From contig NZ_OY771647.1 in the NCBI RefSeq assembly GCF_963674925.1, forward strand, positions 945,501 to 1,009,500: a stretch of DNA of 64,000 bases. The letters are read 5' to 3'. This document shows positions 44,334 through 52,812 of the stretch, one piece after another; position 1 is the first letter of the stretch; every line of letters starts with the position of its first letter. The position numbers and the translations under genes are program-made. A model generated the notes under the pieces. It was not told where the DNA came from, did no database searches, and saw only the letters and a list, made by a program, of their open reading frames with translations. This stretch comes from an uncultured Draconibacterium sp. GTDB taxonomy: Bacteria; Bacteroidota; Bacteroidia; Bacteroidales; Prolixibacteraceae.

Positions 44334-45137
44334 ATGAGCAAAAATCACCTGATATCAATAGTTGGAGCCGGCCCCGGAGACCCGGAGTTGCTGACAGTAA
44401 AAGCACACAAACGCCTGACGGAAGCTGATGTGGTTTTATACGATGCCCTGCACGGAAAAGAGATGCTAAAACTTGCCAAAAACGATGCAGAACTAATTTA
44501 TGTCGGGAAGTTCCAGGGTGATGGTCAGTGCCAACACGAACGGCAGGATAGCATTCACCGGAAAATGGCTGAACTGGCTGCCCGCGGTAAAAAGGTGGTT
44601 CGTTTAAAAGCAGGCGATCCAATGGTATTCGGACGTGGCGCTGAAGAAATTCGTTTCTGCAAAACACATGGATTAAACTACGAAGTGATACCGGGTATAA
44701 CCGCCGGAGTTGCAGCATCGGGACTGATGGAAGTGCCAATAACAGAACGTCATAAAAGCCCAATGGCACTTTTTTATACGGGCCATCGTACCGATAATTC
44801 GCTGAGTAATATTGAAAGTGTAATTGAAGTTCTAAAAGGCAATGGTACCGTAACCATTTATATGGGATTTAAAAACATTGGATTACTCATTGCTAAAATT
44901 ATGGAAGCCGGTATTGAACCTGAGATGCCGGTGCAGATAATGAGCCAGGTGGGGCAAAAAGAACAAAGTATTTTAAGCAGTACTATTGAATGTATTGTGT
45001 CAGACATTCATAAAAAAAAGCCCGTTTCGCCGGCCGTACTTTTTATCGGCAGGTACGCCACTCCCATCACTAAAGAAGTAAATTCTGATGACACACAACT
45101 GGAAGTGAATTCCAACGCGGAATTAGTATCAATTTAA
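44334..45137 (+). CDS. cobA: Uroporphyrinogen-III C-methyltransferase (sirohaem pathway)
   Basis: SAM-dependent enzyme of 267 residues making precorrin-2, the first step to sirohaem needed by NirB. The family markers are VGAGPGDPELLTVKAHKRL, the LIYVGK segment, VVRLKAGDPMVFGRGAEE and the VIPGITAGVAA loop. The protein is the single-domain SUMT form, without the CysG dehydrogenase/chelatase part, which must be encoded elsewhere. It sits 18 bases after nirD, in the same operon. Confidence 0.95.
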   Translation: MSKNHLISIVGAGPGDPELLTVKAHKRLTEADVVLYDALHGKEMLKLAKNDAELIYVGKFQGDGQCQHERQDSIHRKMAELAARGKKVVRLKAGDPMVFGRGAEEIRFCKTHGLNYEVIPGITAGVAASGLMEVPITERHKSPMALFYTGHRTDNSLSNIESVIEVLKGNGTVTIYMGFKNIGLLIAKIMEAGIEPEMPVQIMSQVGQKEQSILSSTIECIVSDIHKKKPVSPAVLFIGRYATPITKEVNSDDTQLEVNSNAELVSI

Positions 45138-45151
45138 AGGAAAAGAGCGTC

Positions 45152-45865
45152 ATGATAAAACACCATATCGATTGTATAGATTGTAAAAACATCGACTGCC
45201 TCATCAAAAAACATTGCAACGACCCGGGAATTGAACCATATCTGGCCCGGAAAGTATCTATCCCTGCCCGGAAAGGTCAGAGTGTAATCATCGAGGGAGC
45301 ACCTATTCATGGCCTTTATTTCATGTTCTCCGGCCGAATTAAGGTGTTAACAACGGGGATTAACGGACGCGAACAAATTCTGCGATTTGCCAGAGAAGGA
45401 GAAATGCTTGGTCAACGTGGTTTTAGCACCCATCAATATTCGCCCATCGGAGCCACTGCCATACAAGACAGTATAGTGTGCAACTTTCCGGTTGAAATGA
45501 TGAAAGAAATGTTAATGAGCCTGCCAAAACTATCTTATGACTTCATTTCATTTTATGCCGAAGAATTACATCGAAGCGAGACCAAAGTCCGCATGTTTGC
45601 CCATATGACGGTTCGCGAGAAAGTGATTGATGCACTACTGTACATCAACCGTAAGTTCGGGCAACGAAAAAATTTTATTTCCATGCAGTTGAGCCGGAAA
45701 GAAATAGCCGACTTTGCAGGAACAACTGAAGAACAGGTAATACGTTTTCTTTCGGCATTAAAAAAAGAGGATCTAATCACGCTTTCAGGTAAAAAAATTG
45801 GCATTCCGGATGTCGCTAACCTAAAAAAGGAGATAGCCGAACATCATTATTTCATTCAAAGCTAA
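45152..45865 (+). CDS. Crp/Fnr-family regulator with Fnr-like cysteine set (first copy)
   Basis: Transcription regulator of 237 residues. The N-terminus has C8, C11, C16 (and C22), and a further cysteine at 110 in QDSIVCNFPVEMM. Escherichia coli Fnr has ligands at 20, 23, 29 and 122, so the spacing is nearly the same, and the region round C110 aligns with that round Fnr C122. A cyclic-nucleotide-like beta barrel covers about 30-130, a dimer helix follows, and the helix-turn-helix has SRKEIADFAGTTEEQVIRFLSAL (E and R of the recognition helix kept). A terminator follows directly. An [4Fe-4S] sensor for oxygen or NO is likely. Confidence 0.88.
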   Translation: MIKHHIDCIDCKNIDCLIKKHCNDPGIEPYLARKVSIPARKGQSVIIEGAPIHGLYFMFSGRIKVLTTGINGREQILRFAREGEMLGQRGFSTHQYSPIGATAIQDSIVCNFPVEMMKEMLMSLPKLSYDFISFYAEELHRSETKVRMFAHMTVREKVIDALLYINRKFGQRKNFISMQLSRKEIADFAGTTEEQVIRFLSALKKEDLITLSGKKIGIPDVANLKKEIAEHHYFIQS

Positions 45866-45903
45866 TAGTCCTAACCACTCTATATCAATCGCTTATTTAA
45901 TTC

Positions 45904-45928
45904 AACCTGTTTTTTCGCAGGTTTTTTT
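45904..45928 (+). terminator. Rho-independent terminator after the first Crp/Fnr gene
   Basis: AACCTG and CAGGTT flank an eight-base loop, followed by seven T residues. It is 38 bases beyond the stop and separates the nir operon from the porin-ABC transporter operon. Confidence 0.82.
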
Positions 45929-46008
45929 ATACTTTCTCATCTGTTAATACCTGCACAAAAGACTGTTCTAACAATCCATATCCCATATTTTTCATGTTTT
46001 ACAACACA

Positions 46009-46016
46009 TACTTTTG
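46009..46016 (+). promoter_or_regulatory. Possible -7 promoter element for the porin-nrt operon
   Basis: TACTTTTG fits TAnnTTTG perfectly and lies 36 bases before the porin start codon. The -33 region has no clear TTTG, so it is only a candidate. An imperfect dyad (ACACATAC / GTGTAT) overlaps it. Confidence 0.4.
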
Positions 46017-46051
46017 GTGTATAGAATACTTAACTCAAAAGAGGACAGAAA

Positions 46052-47404
46052 ATGAAAAGACTATTCACCTTAATTCTAATTGTGTTTGCAGCCAGTGCTG
46101 GTCATGCACAATTCTCACTTGAAGGACAACTTCGTCCGCGTACCGAACTTCGTAACGGTTTTAAAAAGCCGATAATCCCCGGACAGGAACCGGCCTTGTT
46201 TACCGAACAACGTACGCGATTAATTGCCGGATTTAAAGCCGAAAAGTATGGATTCAAATTTTCCGTACAAGACGTTCGTATTTGGGGAGAAACCGGGCAG
46301 ATTAATAAGTCGGACCAATTGCTGAGCACTCACGAAGCTTATGGCGAATTCTATGCTTCGAAAAAATCAACCTTTCGTATTGGTCGTCAGGAAGTGATTT
46401 ACGATGGACATCGCTTATTCGGAAGCCTCGACTGGGCTGCACAGGGCAGATCGCTGGATGCCGTACGGTATTTGTACAAAGACGAAAATGGCAACCAGTT
46501 CGACATGATGGCAAGCTGGAACCAAACCGGTTACGGCGACGGAGCCCCTGAACCTGCAAAATTGATAGGGAACTCCTATGTAATTACCAGCGGTGGCGGT
46601 TCCAACACCCGAATATTCAACCTTGGCCTCCCCAAAGCTCAGGCAATGGCTTATTACAAAAAGACCTTCAAATCAGGAGATGTGGCCTTTATGTTGCTGG
46701 AAGATATTTATGATGTGGATGCAACGTCGGGCGAAAACTATGGGAACATGACCATCGGGTTTACACCAAACTTTAATACGGAAAAGTTGAAATTTGGCGG
46801 CCAGTTCTTCTACACCGGAGGTGCCAGTGGTAAAACAGAGACCAACGGAAGCTACGAAAAAACGGATTTGAGCGGCTATATGGCCAATGCCTATATTCAG
46901 TTTATAAAACTTTCCGGTACGCCACTGCTCGGATTTGATTACCTGAGTGGCGATGACGAAGAAACTACCGACAAAGTTGAAGGCTGGGCTCCGAAATACG
47001 GAACCAACCACAAATTTTATGGATTCATGGACTATTTCTATGTTGGCAATGGCCATGGCGGTGCCGATGCAAAAAGCGCCGGGCTGTTGGATATTTACCT
47101 GAAAACTACTTTCAAGTTAGGCGAAAAAGGTAAGCTGATGGGACATTTGCACTACTTCTCGGCACCCGAAGCACGAACAAACGCAACAAGCGGCAAAAGT
47201 TACGATGGCTATTTAGGTACCGAGCTGGACCTGGTATTCAACTATGCGCTGGCAAAAGGTGTGAGTTTGAGTGCCGGTTACTCACAACTATTTGGCATTT
47301 CAGACACGATGAAACAATTGAAATTTAACGACCCTGCAAGCGAAACCGGGGACATGCAGTGTTGGGGCTGGCTAATGATTGCTTTCACGCCTAAGTTCCT
47401 GTAA
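46052..47404 (+). CDS. Outer-membrane porin, alginate-export-like barrel
   Basis: A barrel protein of 450 residues. The signal peptide ends at about residue 20 (GHAQFSLEGQLRPRTELRNG). The opening RPRTELRNG and repeated strands such as RTRLIAGFKAEKYGFKFSVQDVRIWGE and FRIGRQEVIYDGHRLFGSLDW fit the alginate-export/OprD-like porins found next to nitrate uptake systems in Bacteroidota. It ends with FTPKFL, a typical barrel terminus. Position in front of the NrtABCD-type genes suggests it is the outer-membrane entry for nitrate or nitrite. Specificity is inferred from context only. Confidence 0.8.
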   Translation: MKRLFTLILIVFAASAGHAQFSLEGQLRPRTELRNGFKKPIIPGQEPALFTEQRTRLIAGFKAEKYGFKFSVQDVRIWGETGQINKSDQLLSTHEAYGEFYASKKSTFRIGRQEVIYDGHRLFGSLDWAAQGRSLDAVRYLYKDENGNQFDMMASWNQTGYGDGAPEPAKLIGNSYVITSGGGSNTRIFNLGLPKAQAMAYYKKTFKSGDVAFMLLEDIYDVDATSGENYGNMTIGFTPNFNTEKLKFGGQFFYTGGASGKTETNGSYEKTDLSGYMANAYIQFIKLSGTPLLGFDYLSGDDEETTDKVEGWAPKYGTNHKFYGFMDYFYVGNGHGGADAKSAGLLDIYLKTTFKLGEKGKLMGHLHYFSAPEARTNATSGKSYDGYLGTELDLVFNYALAKGVSLSAGYSQLFGISDTMKQLKFNDPASETGDMQCWGWLMIAFTPKFL

Positions 47405-47453
47405 AAACACCATTTCCATCCATTTTTATTCAAACAACTAAAAATAAAATATC

Positions 47454-48833
47454 ATGTTACGATTAAAAAAATTACTAATGCCGGGAGCGGCGGCAATTCT
47501 GGCTATTATTCTGTATGCTTGTGGCGGCTCCGGCAACAAAACGGCTACCTCTTCAGCGGAAGTTTCAGGCTCATCACTATTGATTGAAAAACCACAGCTT
47601 ACCTTTGGTTTTATTAAACTCACCGACATGGCCCCGCTGGCCATAGCCAAAGAACTGGGTTACTTTGAAGAAGAAGGTTTGTTTGTTACCATCGAAGCTC
47701 AATCAAACTGGAAAAATGTCCTCGATCGTGTTATTGATGGAGAACTGGATGGATCTCATATGCTGGCAGGCCAACCCATCGCAGCAAACGCAGGTTTTGG
47801 CCGACAGGCACATCTTGTAACGCCCTTCTCGATGGATTTGAACGGAAATGGAATTACCGTATCCAATCCGATCTGGGATAAAATGAAAGCAAACGTCCCG
47901 AAGGATGCTGACGGAAAACCGATACACCCGATTAAAGCAGATGCACTAAAACCCGTAATTGAAGAATATAAAGCCAACGGTAACCCTTTTAAAATGGGAA
48001 TGGTATTTCCGGTATCTACCCACAACTACGAAATCCGCTACTGGCTGGCAGCAGCCGGTATTAACCCGGGAATGTACACGGCCGACAATATTCAGGGACA
48101 GGTTGATGCTGATGTATTGTTATCGGTTACCCCGCCACCACAAATGCCGGCAACACTCGAAGCCGGAACTATTTACGGCTATTGTGTTGGCGAACCCTGG
48201 AATCAGCAGGCTGTATTTAAGCAAATCGGTGTACCGGTGGTTACCAACTACGAGATTTGGAAAAACAACCCTGAAAAGGTTTTTGTAATGACCCAAAAAT
48301 TTATCGATGAGAATCCGAATACAGCCATTGCAGTAACCAAGGCTTTAATTCGTGCCGGAAAATGGTTGGATGACCGGGCCAATCGACCAAGTGCGGTGGG
48401 AATCCTGTCAAAACCTGACTATGTGGGGGCTGACTCAATTGTTATCGCCAATTCGATGACCGGCACTTTTGAATTTGAAAAAGGCGACAAACGTTCGTTA
48501 CCTGACTTTAATGTTTTCTACCGCTATAATGCAACCTATCCGTTCTACTCCGATGCCGTTTGGTTTCTCACTCAAATGCGTCGTTGGGGACAGATTCCCG
48601 AATCAAAATCAGACGAATGGTACCTGGAAACAGCGAAGAAGGTGTACCGCCCCGACATCTGGGAAAAAGCCGCTACACTTCTTGTTGAAGAGGGTAAAAT
48701 TCCTGCCTCCGACATTCCTCAAACTGATGGTTTTAAGCCTGTAACAACCGACTTTATTGATGGCATTCAGTATGATGGGAAAAAGCCAAATGAGTACCTC
48801 ACAAAATTTGACATTGGCAATAAAGACATCTAA
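47454..48833 (+). CDS. NrtA-like nitrate/nitrite-binding lipoprotein
   Basis: Substrate-binding protein of 459 residues, anchored by lipidation at C23 (ILYACGGSG). The NMT1/NrtA fold is seen in LTFGFIKLTDMAPLAIAKELGYFEEEGLFV, SNWKNVLDRVIDGELDGSHMLAGQPIAAN, and the C-terminal FNVFYRYNATYPFYSDAVWFLTQMRRWGQIPE. The last of these is typical for nitrate or bicarbonate binders (NrtA/CmpA). It captures nitrate in the periplasm for the adjacent permease. The porin gene precedes it by 49 bases. Confidence 0.9.
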   Translation: MLRLKKLLMPGAAAILAIILYACGGSGNKTATSSAEVSGSSLLIEKPQLTFGFIKLTDMAPLAIAKELGYFEEEGLFVTIEAQSNWKNVLDRVIDGELDGSHMLAGQPIAANAGFGRQAHLVTPFSMDLNGNGITVSNPIWDKMKANVPKDADGKPIHPIKADALKPVIEEYKANGNPFKMGMVFPVSTHNYEIRYWLAAAGINPGMYTADNIQGQVDADVLLSVTPPPQMPATLEAGTIYGYCVGEPWNQQAVFKQIGVPVVTNYEIWKNNPEKVFVMTQKFIDENPNTAIAVTKALIRAGKWLDDRANRPSAVGILSKPDYVGADSIVIANSMTGTFEFEKGDKRSLPDFNVFYRYNATYPFYSDAVWFLTQMRRWGQIPESKSDEWYLETAKKVYRPDIWEKAATLLVEEGKIPASDIPQTDGFKPVTTDFIDGIQYDGKKPNEYLTKFDIGNKDI

Positions 48834-48986
48834 AAATGGGTGGAAAAATAGAATACCCGCTCTTTTAGTTGGTGAATATCAGAAAGGTACGGCTATCCGG
48901 ATTAGCAGCTGTATCTTTCTACTCACCGGCTACTTAATCAGTTAATTATCAATACTTAAAAATTTACCAATCTAAAAGATATCGTC

Positions 48987-50081
48987 ATGGGACAAACTAT
49001 TTTAGCCTCATTCAGATGGCTCGGATTTGGATTTCTTGATCCCTTAGTAAAACTGTTTCAGGGAATCGAACCGAAAAAAAACGGAATACTCTTTCTAAAA
49101 AAAGCACTTATCCCAATCCTTTCAATCGCCATTTTCCTTGGTGTTGCCCATTTCTTTTCAAGCTACCTGTATAAGATCGAGCGCGAGCGAAAAATTGAAA
49201 AAACCCGCGAAACACAGGGAGATGAGGCAGCATTGGCCATGCAGGAATGTATAGATTCGGGCGACATTAGTTGCAAGCCAAATTCGCTGCCTTCGCCAGC
49301 CGATGTGTGGCGTGCTACACAAACCTTAATTGCCGACCACCGGATGATAAGTGCCGATAAAGCTGAGTTTAAAGCAAAAACTGCAGCTGTTAATGCACAG
49401 CGCCATGCACAGGGGCTTTCGTCTATCCGCTACACGGGCCGTCCTTCGTTTGTCGACCAGATTTTTACCAGCCTGAAAACGGTTTTTGCAGGTTTTCTTT
49501 TGGCGGCATTTCTTGCTATTCCTGCAGGTATTGTGCTTGGCTTAAGCGAAACATTACGTACTGCTTTAAACTGGTTAATCCAGGTGTTTAAACCGGTGTC
49601 GCCCGTGGTGTGGTTGTTGTTGGTTTCAATGGTTGTTAAAACCATCCTGGCAACCGCCGATATGGATAAATCATTTGTAATTTCATTTATTAGTGTGGGC
49701 TTATGCAGTATGTGGGCAACTTTGGTTAATACTTCAGTTGGTGTCTCGTCTGTTGACAAAGACTACCTGAACGTATCCAAAGTACTTCGCCTGGGAGTTG
49801 TAAGCAACGTTTTCAAAGTCATTCTTCCTTCATCGGTTCCGCTGATTTTTACTGGATTACGCATTACCCTGTCAGTGGCATGGATGGTGCTTATTGCCAT
49901 TGAACTCCTGGCACAAAGTCCGGGTTTGGGTTCGTTTGTTTGGGAAGAATTCCAAAACGGAGCAAACGATTCAAATGCAAAAATCATTGTAGCCATGTTT
50001 GTAATCGGAGGTATTGGCTTTGCTCTGGATAGGTTAATGATGCTGGTTCAGAAAGCTGTAAGCTACGAAAGCAAAGCGTAA
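48987..50081 (+). CDS. NrtB-like ABC permease
   Basis: Inner-membrane permease of 364 residues. The N-terminus has one membrane segment at about 35-55, then a charged soluble stretch of about 100 residues containing two cysteines (CIDSGDISCKP). This insertion is longer than usual for NrtB. The binding-protein-dependent transport domain is at about 155-355, with the EAA-type loop SVDKDYLNVSKVLRLGVVSNVFKVILPSSVP. It works as homodimer with the two following ATPases. The 153-base gap before it holds no gene. Confidence 0.9.
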   Translation: MGQTILASFRWLGFGFLDPLVKLFQGIEPKKNGILFLKKALIPILSIAIFLGVAHFFSSYLYKIERERKIEKTRETQGDEAALAMQECIDSGDISCKPNSLPSPADVWRATQTLIADHRMISADKAEFKAKTAAVNAQRHAQGLSSIRYTGRPSFVDQIFTSLKTVFAGFLLAAFLAIPAGIVLGLSETLRTALNWLIQVFKPVSPVVWLLLVSMVVKTILATADMDKSFVISFISVGLCSMWATLVNTSVGVSSVDKDYLNVSKVLRLGVVSNVFKVILPSSVPLIFTGLRITLSVAWMVLIAIELLAQSPGLGSFVWEEFQNGANDSNAKIIVAMFVIGGIGFALDRLMMLVQKAVSYESKA

Positions 50082-50140
50082 TTCTATTTTGAAAGAACGA
50101 CAAAACATAAGGCACAAAACCGAATAAAAAAGAACACATT

Positions 50141-51016
50141 ATGAGTGCATTTCTTGAATTACGTAATGTATCGAAAAGTTTCGGACAAGGCACAAATCGT
50201 GTTGAGGTCCTGAAAAATATTAATCTGACTGTTGAGGAAGGAGAATTTATTGCCATTGTTGGTTTCACCGGTAGCGGAAAAACCACTCTTATTAGCCTCA
50301 TTGCCGGATTAATTCAACCTGATGAAGGAGAGATTTTGCTAAAAGGAAAGCCCATAAACGGGCCGGGGCCAGACCGGGGAGTTATCTTTCAGAACTACTC
50401 TTTATTACCCTGGTTAAGTGTATCAGGGAATGTTGATATGGCCGTAAAACAGGTATTTCCTAAAATGACCAAAACAGACAGAAGGAACCATGTTGAACAT
50501 TTTATAAAAATGGTTAATCTGCACCCGGCTTTGCACAAAAAGCCATCAGAACTATCAGGTGGAATGCGGCAGCGTGTTTCCGTAGCACGGGCATTGGCCA
50601 TGGATCCGGAAATATTACTGATGGATGAACCTCTGGGTGCCCTCGATGCACTAACAAGGGGTTCGTTGCAGATGGAAATTGAGCGTATTTGGCGCGAATC
50701 AAAAAAAACAGTTTTGCTTATTACCAACGACGTGGACGAAGGTATTTTACTTGCCGACCGCGTTATTCCGCTAAAACCCGGACCGCGTGCCACGCTTGGC
50801 CTCAATTTTCCGATTGGTTTTACACGTCCTCGCGATAAAGCTACTATTAATGCCGATCCGAATTTTAAAAAAGAACGGAATGCCATTAACAGTTACCTGA
50901 TGGAAATTGGCAAACATCGTGTAGTTGCCAATGATACGAAATATGATCTGCCCCTTTTGGACCCCATCATTCCGGGCGCAGAAAAACGTTTATTTAATCC
51001 AAGAACTAATTTGTAA
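50141..51016 (+). CDS. NrtC-like ABC ATPase (short form, H-loop Asn)
   Basis: ATPase of 291 residues. Walker A is GFTGSGKTTL, signature LSGGMRQRVSVARA, Walker B ILLMDEPLGALD. The switch position reads LLITNDVDEG, with asparagine where most ABC ATPases have histidine. Cyanobacterial NrtC carries an extra C-terminal NrtA-like domain of about 380 residues; this is absent here, replaced by a short tail of about 45 residues. It overlaps the next ATPase gene by one base (TAATG), so translational coupling is likely. Confidence 0.9.
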   Translation: MSAFLELRNVSKSFGQGTNRVEVLKNINLTVEEGEFIAIVGFTGSGKTTLISLIAGLIQPDEGEILLKGKPINGPGPDRGVIFQNYSLLPWLSVSGNVDMAVKQVFPKMTKTDRRNHVEHFIKMVNLHPALHKKPSELSGGMRQRVSVARALAMDPEILLMDEPLGALDALTRGSLQMEIERIWRESKKTVLLITNDVDEGILLADRVIPLKPGPRATLGLNFPIGFTRPRDKATINADPNFKKERNAINSYLMEIGKHRVVANDTKYDLPLLDPIIPGAEKRLFNPRTNL

Positions 51017-51801
51017 TGGAAGTATTAACTGAAGAAAAAATAATGCTGGAATGCCGCGATATTAAAAAGGCATATCCAACTCCAAAAGGCGATTTTGTTG
51101 TTTTAGAGAATTTCCAGTTACAGGCAAAAGAAAGCGAGTTCGTATCAATTATTGGCCACTCCGGTTGTGGTAAATCAACCCTACTGACCATGATTGCCGG
51201 TTTAAACGATATCACTGCCGGAGCAATTACTGTTGCTAACCAGCCGATTCAGGGAGCCGGCCCCGACCGGGCAGTGGTATTTCAATCGCCCAGCTTGTTT
51301 CCCTGGATGACGTCACTGGAAAATGTATTGATTGGCGTTAAACAGGTTTTTCCGCATGCAACCACCAATCAACGCCTTGAAATATGCAAATATTACCTCA
51401 GCAAAGTTGGCTTGGCAGATGCTTTTGATAAGAAAGCCAAAGACTTGTCGCAGGGTATGAAACAGCGGGTTGGAATTGCCCGGGCATTTGCATTAAAGCC
51501 AAAAGTTTTATTACTTGATGAGCCGTTTGGAATGCTCGATTCGATGACCCGGATTGAACTACAGGATGTGTTGATTGATGTATGGTCGAAAGAGAAAATT
51601 ACAGCCATTATGGTAACTCACGATGTGGATGAAGCAATCTTTTTGTCTGACCGGGTAATTATGATGACATCGGGCCCTTACGCAAAGGTTGGCGAGGTTG
51701 CACACATTAACCTTGAACGGCCTCGCAACCGAAAAACAGTGGTAGAACACCCTGACTTTTATAAGTATCGTCAGAAGCTACTCACATTTTTAGATCATTA
51801 A
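51016..51801 (+). CDS. NrtD-like ABC ATPase
   Basis: ATPase of 261 residues with a complete motif set: Walker A GHSGCGKSTL, signature LSQGMKQRVGIARA, Walker B LLLDEPFGMLD, and a normal H-loop VTHDVDEA. Its signature has Q for the first G (LSQG), as is common in the nitrate/taurine class. It should form an asymmetric pair with the preceding ATPase, this one supplying the standard switch histidine. The following regulator gene begins nine bases after its stop. Confidence 0.92.
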   Translation: MEVLTEEKIMLECRDIKKAYPTPKGDFVVLENFQLQAKESEFVSIIGHSGCGKSTLLTMIAGLNDITAGAITVANQPIQGAGPDRAVVFQSPSLFPWMTSLENVLIGVKQVFPHATTNQRLEICKYYLSKVGLADAFDKKAKDLSQGMKQRVGIARAFALKPKVLLLDEPFGMLDSMTRIELQDVLIDVWSKEKITAIMVTHDVDEAIFLSDRVIMMTSGPYAKVGEVAHINLERPRNRKTVVEHPDFYKYRQKLLTFLDH

Positions 51802-51810
51802 TTAACAACT

Positions 51811-52524
51811 ATGCGCGAAAACAATTACGATTGCCAGACCTGCGAAAACTCGAACTGCCTTATAAAAAAGCACATTACGAATGATTCGGTTCAAACGTAC
51901 CTGCAACAAAAGAATACATTTAATTGTAACCAGGGCCAACAGTTCATTCTGGAAGGAGCACCGGTTAACGGACTTTATTTTATTTACAGCGGGGCAGTAA
52001 AAGTTTACCGGCAAACAGCCAGTAAAGAATCGCAAATCATTCGCTTCTCGAAAAACGGGGAAATAGTTGGCCATCGTGGATTTGGAACCGACTATGTGTA
52101 CAACATTAGTGCATCGGCACTAAAGGATACCATACTTTGTAATTTTTCAAGCAGTGTGCTGATTGAAATGTTACACAAGGCACCATCGCTCATGTTCGAT
52201 TTTATGCTTTTTTATGCCGACCAGCTGCAAAGAAGTGAAGCCAACAGCAAATTATTTATCCAAATGTCGGTAAGAGAGCGGGTAATCAACGGTTTGCTTT
52301 TCATCGAGAATAAGTTTGGGCAAACCGATGGCTACATCAACATGACCTTGTCAAGACGCGACATAGCCGAATTTGCCGGTACATCAACCGATCAGGTTAT
52401 TCGTGTAATATCTGCCTTAAAAAAAGAAGGTTTACTAATTGCAAAGGGCAAAAAACTGGGTATCCCCGATCTCGATAAATTTGCTGCCCAGTTGAAACAA
52501 ACCAGCTATTTCCTTGAAGGGTAA
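51811..52524 (+). CDS. Crp/Fnr-family regulator with Fnr-like cysteine set (second copy)
   Basis: A paralogue of the regulator at 45152 with the same length (237). Cysteines at 8, 11, 16 and 110 (KDTILCNFSSSVL) are conserved, while C22 is not, so these four are the likely [4Fe-4S] ligands. The helix-turn-helix is SRRDIAEFAGTSTDQVIRVISALKKE. It ends the importer operon, as the first copy ends the nir operon. The two may form a heterodimer or cross-regulate; this is inference. A strong terminator follows. Confidence 0.88.
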   Translation: MRENNYDCQTCENSNCLIKKHITNDSVQTYLQQKNTFNCNQGQQFILEGAPVNGLYFIYSGAVKVYRQTASKESQIIRFSKNGEIVGHRGFGTDYVYNISASALKDTILCNFSSSVLIEMLHKAPSLMFDFMLFYADQLQRSEANSKLFIQMSVRERVINGLLFIENKFGQTDGYINMTLSRRDIAEFAGTSTDQVIRVISALKKEGLLIAKGKKLGIPDLDKFAAQLKQTSYFLEG

Positions 52525-52618
52525 ACTTTGGCATTTAGTATAATACCACGATAAAATACTTTTGAAATAGATTGTTGACCAAAACTGATCATGATTTCAA
52601 ATAAAAGGTAAACTGCAA

Positions 52619-52655
52619 AAAGAAGAGTCCTATTTTAAGGACTCTTCTTTGTTTG
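52619..52655 (+). terminator. Rho-independent terminator at the end of the nitrate island
   Basis: AAAGAAGAGTCC at 52619-52630 pairs perfectly with GGACTCTTCTTT at 52639-52650 across an eight-base loop, followed by a T-rich stretch. The stem has A on its left and T on its right side, so it may also act in the other direction. Confidence 0.85.
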
Positions 52656-52812
52656 TAACTGGGGCAGAAATAGAGCTGCCATACTTATACCCTTCTTAAT
52701 ATCAATGCTAACGGAAAGGCATCTTTCCTACTTATAACTATCTATAATTAAACACTTTACCAACAACTCTTCTTTCTACCATAAACAAAGCGTTATCAAA
52801 CTGATTTACAAA

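Noticed and set aside
48834..48986. Small gene between the nitrate-binding protein and its permease
   Set aside because: The open frame there is mostly an out-of-frame continuation of the binding-protein gene without a start of its own or any recognisable feature.
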